Origin: an uncultured Collinsella sp.
Lineage (GTDB): Bacteria; Actinomycetota; Coriobacteriia; Coriobacteriales; Coriobacteriaceae
Length of the DNA: 8,157 bases
Assembly: GCA_902494035.1 (NCBI GenBank)
Contig: CABURV010000071.1
Location: 1-8,157, forward strand
Direction: 5' to 3'
The translations under genes were made by a program, and so were the position numbers. Numbering within the stretch: position 1 is the stretch's first letter; every line of letters begins with the position of its first letter. Of the stretch, positions 6,945-8,157 are shown piece by piece. The notes under the pieces were generated by a model. That model saw nothing but the letters and a program-made list of their open reading frames with translations, searched no databases and was not told the origin of the DNA.

Positions 6945-6973
6945 CTGGTGAGCCTCCTCATGCTGTGTTTCAT
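6941..6973 (-). other. Possible 10-codon leader frame overlapping the hisZG start
   Basis: The minus strand has ATG at 6971-6973 followed by KHSMRRLTR and a TGA at 6941-6943, whose bases overlap the hisZG ATG as ATGA. The frame contains the hisZG ribosome site and only one His codon, so it is not a classical histidine-rich attenuator peptide. A second frame (6970-6993, MPVFCSI) ends in another ATGA overlap with this one. No convincing ribosome site precedes either frame. Chance occurrence is quite possible. Confidence 0.15.
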
Positions 6974-6980
6974 ATAGAGC

Positions 6981-7010
6981 AGAAGACCGGCATAGCTCCG
7001 CCGGTCTTCT
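6981..7010 (-). promoter_or_regulatory. Perfect 11-bp hairpin in the his operon leader
   Basis: AGAAGACCGGC pairs perfectly with GCCGGTCTTCT around an 8-nt loop (GGAGCTAT on the minus strand). It lies 36 nt upstream of the hisZG start. Neither strand has a U-run after the stem, so it is a weak candidate for an intrinsic terminator. A 5'-UTR structure that stabilises or regulates the his mRNA is a reasonable inference. I see no T-box signature sequence in the leader. Confidence 0.6.
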
Positions 7011-7122
7011 GGGTACTTTAGCATACTAGAGTGTTTGCGGGGAGAATCGTCCTCCTCGGCTCACACCGTATTCATTTGGAAACATAGGGCAAGCGGTTAG
7101 CAGCAGTCTCTTGTCACAACGC
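7011..7122 (-). promoter_or_regulatory. Intergenic stretch expected to hold the his operon promoter
   Basis: This stretch lies between the terminator of the SIS gene and the leader hairpin and should contain the start of his transcription. The best -10-like hexamers on the minus strand are TATGCT (7020-7025) and the overlapping TAGTAT (7023-7028). Neither has a convincing -35 box at 16-18 nt. No open frame of note, tRNA or long repeat is visible. The placement rests mainly on position, so the exact promoter is undetermined. Confidence 0.3.
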
Positions 7123-7155
7123 AAAAAGGGCGCCCGCGCGATTGCGGACGCCCTT
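7123..7155 (-). terminator. Intrinsic terminator of the SIS-domain gene
   Basis: On the minus strand AAGGGCG-T-CCGC pairs with GCGG-G-CGCCCTT, giving a 12-bp GC-rich stem with one U-G wobble and a 6-nt loop (AATCGC). It runs directly into TTTTT. It starts 51 nt after the SIS-gene stop codon and separates that gene from the his operon, which therefore needs its own promoter. Confidence 0.88.
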
Positions 7156-7206
7156 GTGCAGGGTCGAGATATCAACCAGCCAAGATATCGGACCCGTGAC
7201 CAGCTC

Positions 7207-8157
7207 TTAGTAGTCGAACTGGTGGTAGTAGCGGCGGTACTTGAGGTTGTGCTTGGTGACCAGCTCGTAGTTGCGCGAGAGGCGGTCGGTGGTCAGCACG
7301 GACAGGATCCAGGGGGACACGATGACGCGGAAGTCGTCGTCCAGGCCCGGGATCGCGTACTCGGCGGTGTCGATGATGACGTAGTCCTCGTCGCCGGTCA
7401 CGCCGCTGGTGAGGAAGGCGCGGACGCGCTCGTCGAGGGCGCGGCACTCGTCCTCGCCCATGAACAGGAACACCGGGACGCCGGGCTCGAGCAGCTCGAG
7501 CGTGCCGTGGAAGAAGTCGTGCGAGGTGATGTGGCGGATGCGCTTCCACTGCATCTCCTCGAGCAGGCACATGGAGTACAGGATGGTCTCGCCCCACAGC
7601 GCGCCCGAGCCGATGAACATGGTGTAGTCGGCCAGCGCGTACTTCCTGGCGAGCTCCTCGGCGCGCGGCTCGAAGCGCTTGCGGATGTCGAGCATGTCCT
7701 TCCAGACGTCCTTCGTCTGCTCGATGAACAGGTCGAACTTGGGGAAGCAGCCGCGGCGGTTGAGCAGGCGCAGGCCGAAGCAGTCGGCGAGGTAGTAGCC
7801 CTTCTCGCAGCCGCCGGCGCCGTGGTCGGAGGCCATCATGACGCAGTTCTCGGCGCCCACGGCCTGCCCGATCTTGCCCTCGGGGTTGGTCATGGCGAAG
7901 ACGCGCACGCCCATCTCCCTCATCTTGCCGACGGCCTCGAGCACCTCGGGGGTGGTGCCGGACTCGGAGGCGGTCAGCACGACGGACCTGTCGGTCATGC
8001 GCTTGTGGCCCATGACGTTCCACTCGGCGGCGTGGATCAGGTAGACCTCGAGGTCGCGGTCGCCGAACTTGTTCATGAGGTACTCGAGCTGCATGAACTC
8101 GTCCCAGGTGCCGCCGACGCCCATCAGGAAGACGGCGTCGTAGCCCTCCTCGTGCAC
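7207..8157 (-). CDS. Two-SIS-domain sugar-phosphate protein, FrlB/deglycase-like (5' end beyond the right edge)
   Basis: Visible residues 1-316 start inside the protein: the first codon is a GTG at the window edge and is probably an internal Val. The first SIS domain starts with GVGGTWDEF (13-21) and has the phosphate-binding ASESGTTPE (63-71). The second has FIGSGALWG (181-189) and ITSHDFFHGTLE (210-221), where the HG..E segment resembles the active-site region of amino-sugar isomerases and FrlB-type deglycases. FLFMGEDECRALDERV follows, and the C-terminus is YYHQFDY. The family acts in the cytoplasm on sugar phosphates. FrlB cleaves fructoselysine-6-phosphate to lysine and glucose-6-phosphate. 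I cannot assign the substrate; an AgaS- or GlmS-isomerase-like activity is the alternative. Nearly every codon inspected ends in G or C, far more strictly than in the his genes, which suggests high expression. Its own terminator follows, so it is not part of the his operon. Confidence 0.85.
   Translation of the reverse strand: MHEEGYDAVFLMGVGGTWDEFMQLEYLMNKFGDRDLEVYLIHAAEWNVMGHKRMTDRSVVLTASESGTTPEVLEAVGKMREMGVRVFAMTNPEGKIGQAVGAENCVMMASDHGAGGCEKGYYLADCFGLRLLNRRGCFPKFDLFIEQTKDVWKDMLDIRKRFEPRAEELARKYALADYTMFIGSGALWGETILYSMCLLEEMQWKRIRHITSHDFFHGTLELLEPGVPVFLFMGEDECRALDERVRAFLTSGVTGDEDYVIIDTAEYAIPGLDDDFRVIVSPWILSVLTTDRLSRNYELVTKHNLKYRRYYHQFDY

Noticed and set aside
6976..7010. Possible H-type pseudoknot between the hairpin loop GGAGC and the following GCTCT
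   Set aside because: The second strand would follow the 11-bp stem with no connecting nucleotides, so it could not span that stem without melting it.
6945..7122. T-box or histidine-rich leader peptide controlling the operon
   Set aside because: I found no T-box consensus and no run of His codons. The small frames present have at most one His.
7172..8023. 283-codon minus-strand frame overlapping the SIS gene in another frame
   Set aside because: The product is an Arg/His/Pro/Gly-rich low-complexity translation. The SIS frame carries clear motifs, and this one is a by-product of its high third-position G+C.

Overview
This is a high-G+C bacterial window that is almost entirely coding on the minus strand. 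It carries most of a histidine biosynthesis operon. Read 5'->3' on the minus strand the order is hisZ-hisG (one fused gene), hisD, hisC, hisB, hisH, hisA and hisF, with hisF cut by the left edge. Upstream of the operon, at the right edge, lies the 3' part of a separate gene for a two-SIS-domain sugar-phosphate protein. The compact gene set, the HisZ-dependent short HisG, the G+C level and the style of the proteins suggest an actinomycetote gut anaerobe of the Coriobacteriia, with Collinsella or a relative most likely. That placement is inference by recognition, not a database result.

Layout from right to left. At 7207-8157 is a 5'-truncated SIS-domain gene (FrlB/deglycase-like), followed by a good intrinsic terminator at 7123-7155. 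At 6945-7122 is the his leader: a weak promoter candidate, a perfect 11-bp hairpin at 6981-7010 and two tiny open frames that hand over to hisZG through ATGA overlaps. HisZG (571 aa) fuses the HisRS-like regulatory protein HisZ to short-form ATP phosphoribosyltransferase HisG. A 105-nt gap with a stem-loop follows, then hisD with an unusual C-terminal tail. hisC follows 1 nt later, and hisB begins directly after the hisC stop codon. Between hisB and hisH the packed operon is interrupted by two 37-bp copies of a palindromic repeat in inverted orientation. After that hisH-hisA (ATGA overlap) and hisA-hisF (3-nt gap) are tightly packed again.

Together the genes cover these steps: PRPP + ATP to phosphoribosyl-ATP (HisZG); ProFAR isomerisation (HisA); glutamine-dependent ring closure to imidazole-glycerol phosphate (HisH/HisF); dehydration (HisB); transamination (HisC); and the two-step oxidation of histidinol (HisD). 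HisE/HisI and a histidinol-phosphate phosphatase are not in the window. hisI and hisE may lie beyond hisF, to the left.

I found no wholly new system. The points most worth a second look are the HisZ-HisG fusion with a cysteine cluster in its HisG half; the paired inverted repeats, which supply part of the hisB stop codon and can mislead the hisH start call; extra low-complexity segments in HisH and HisD; and the leader architecture.
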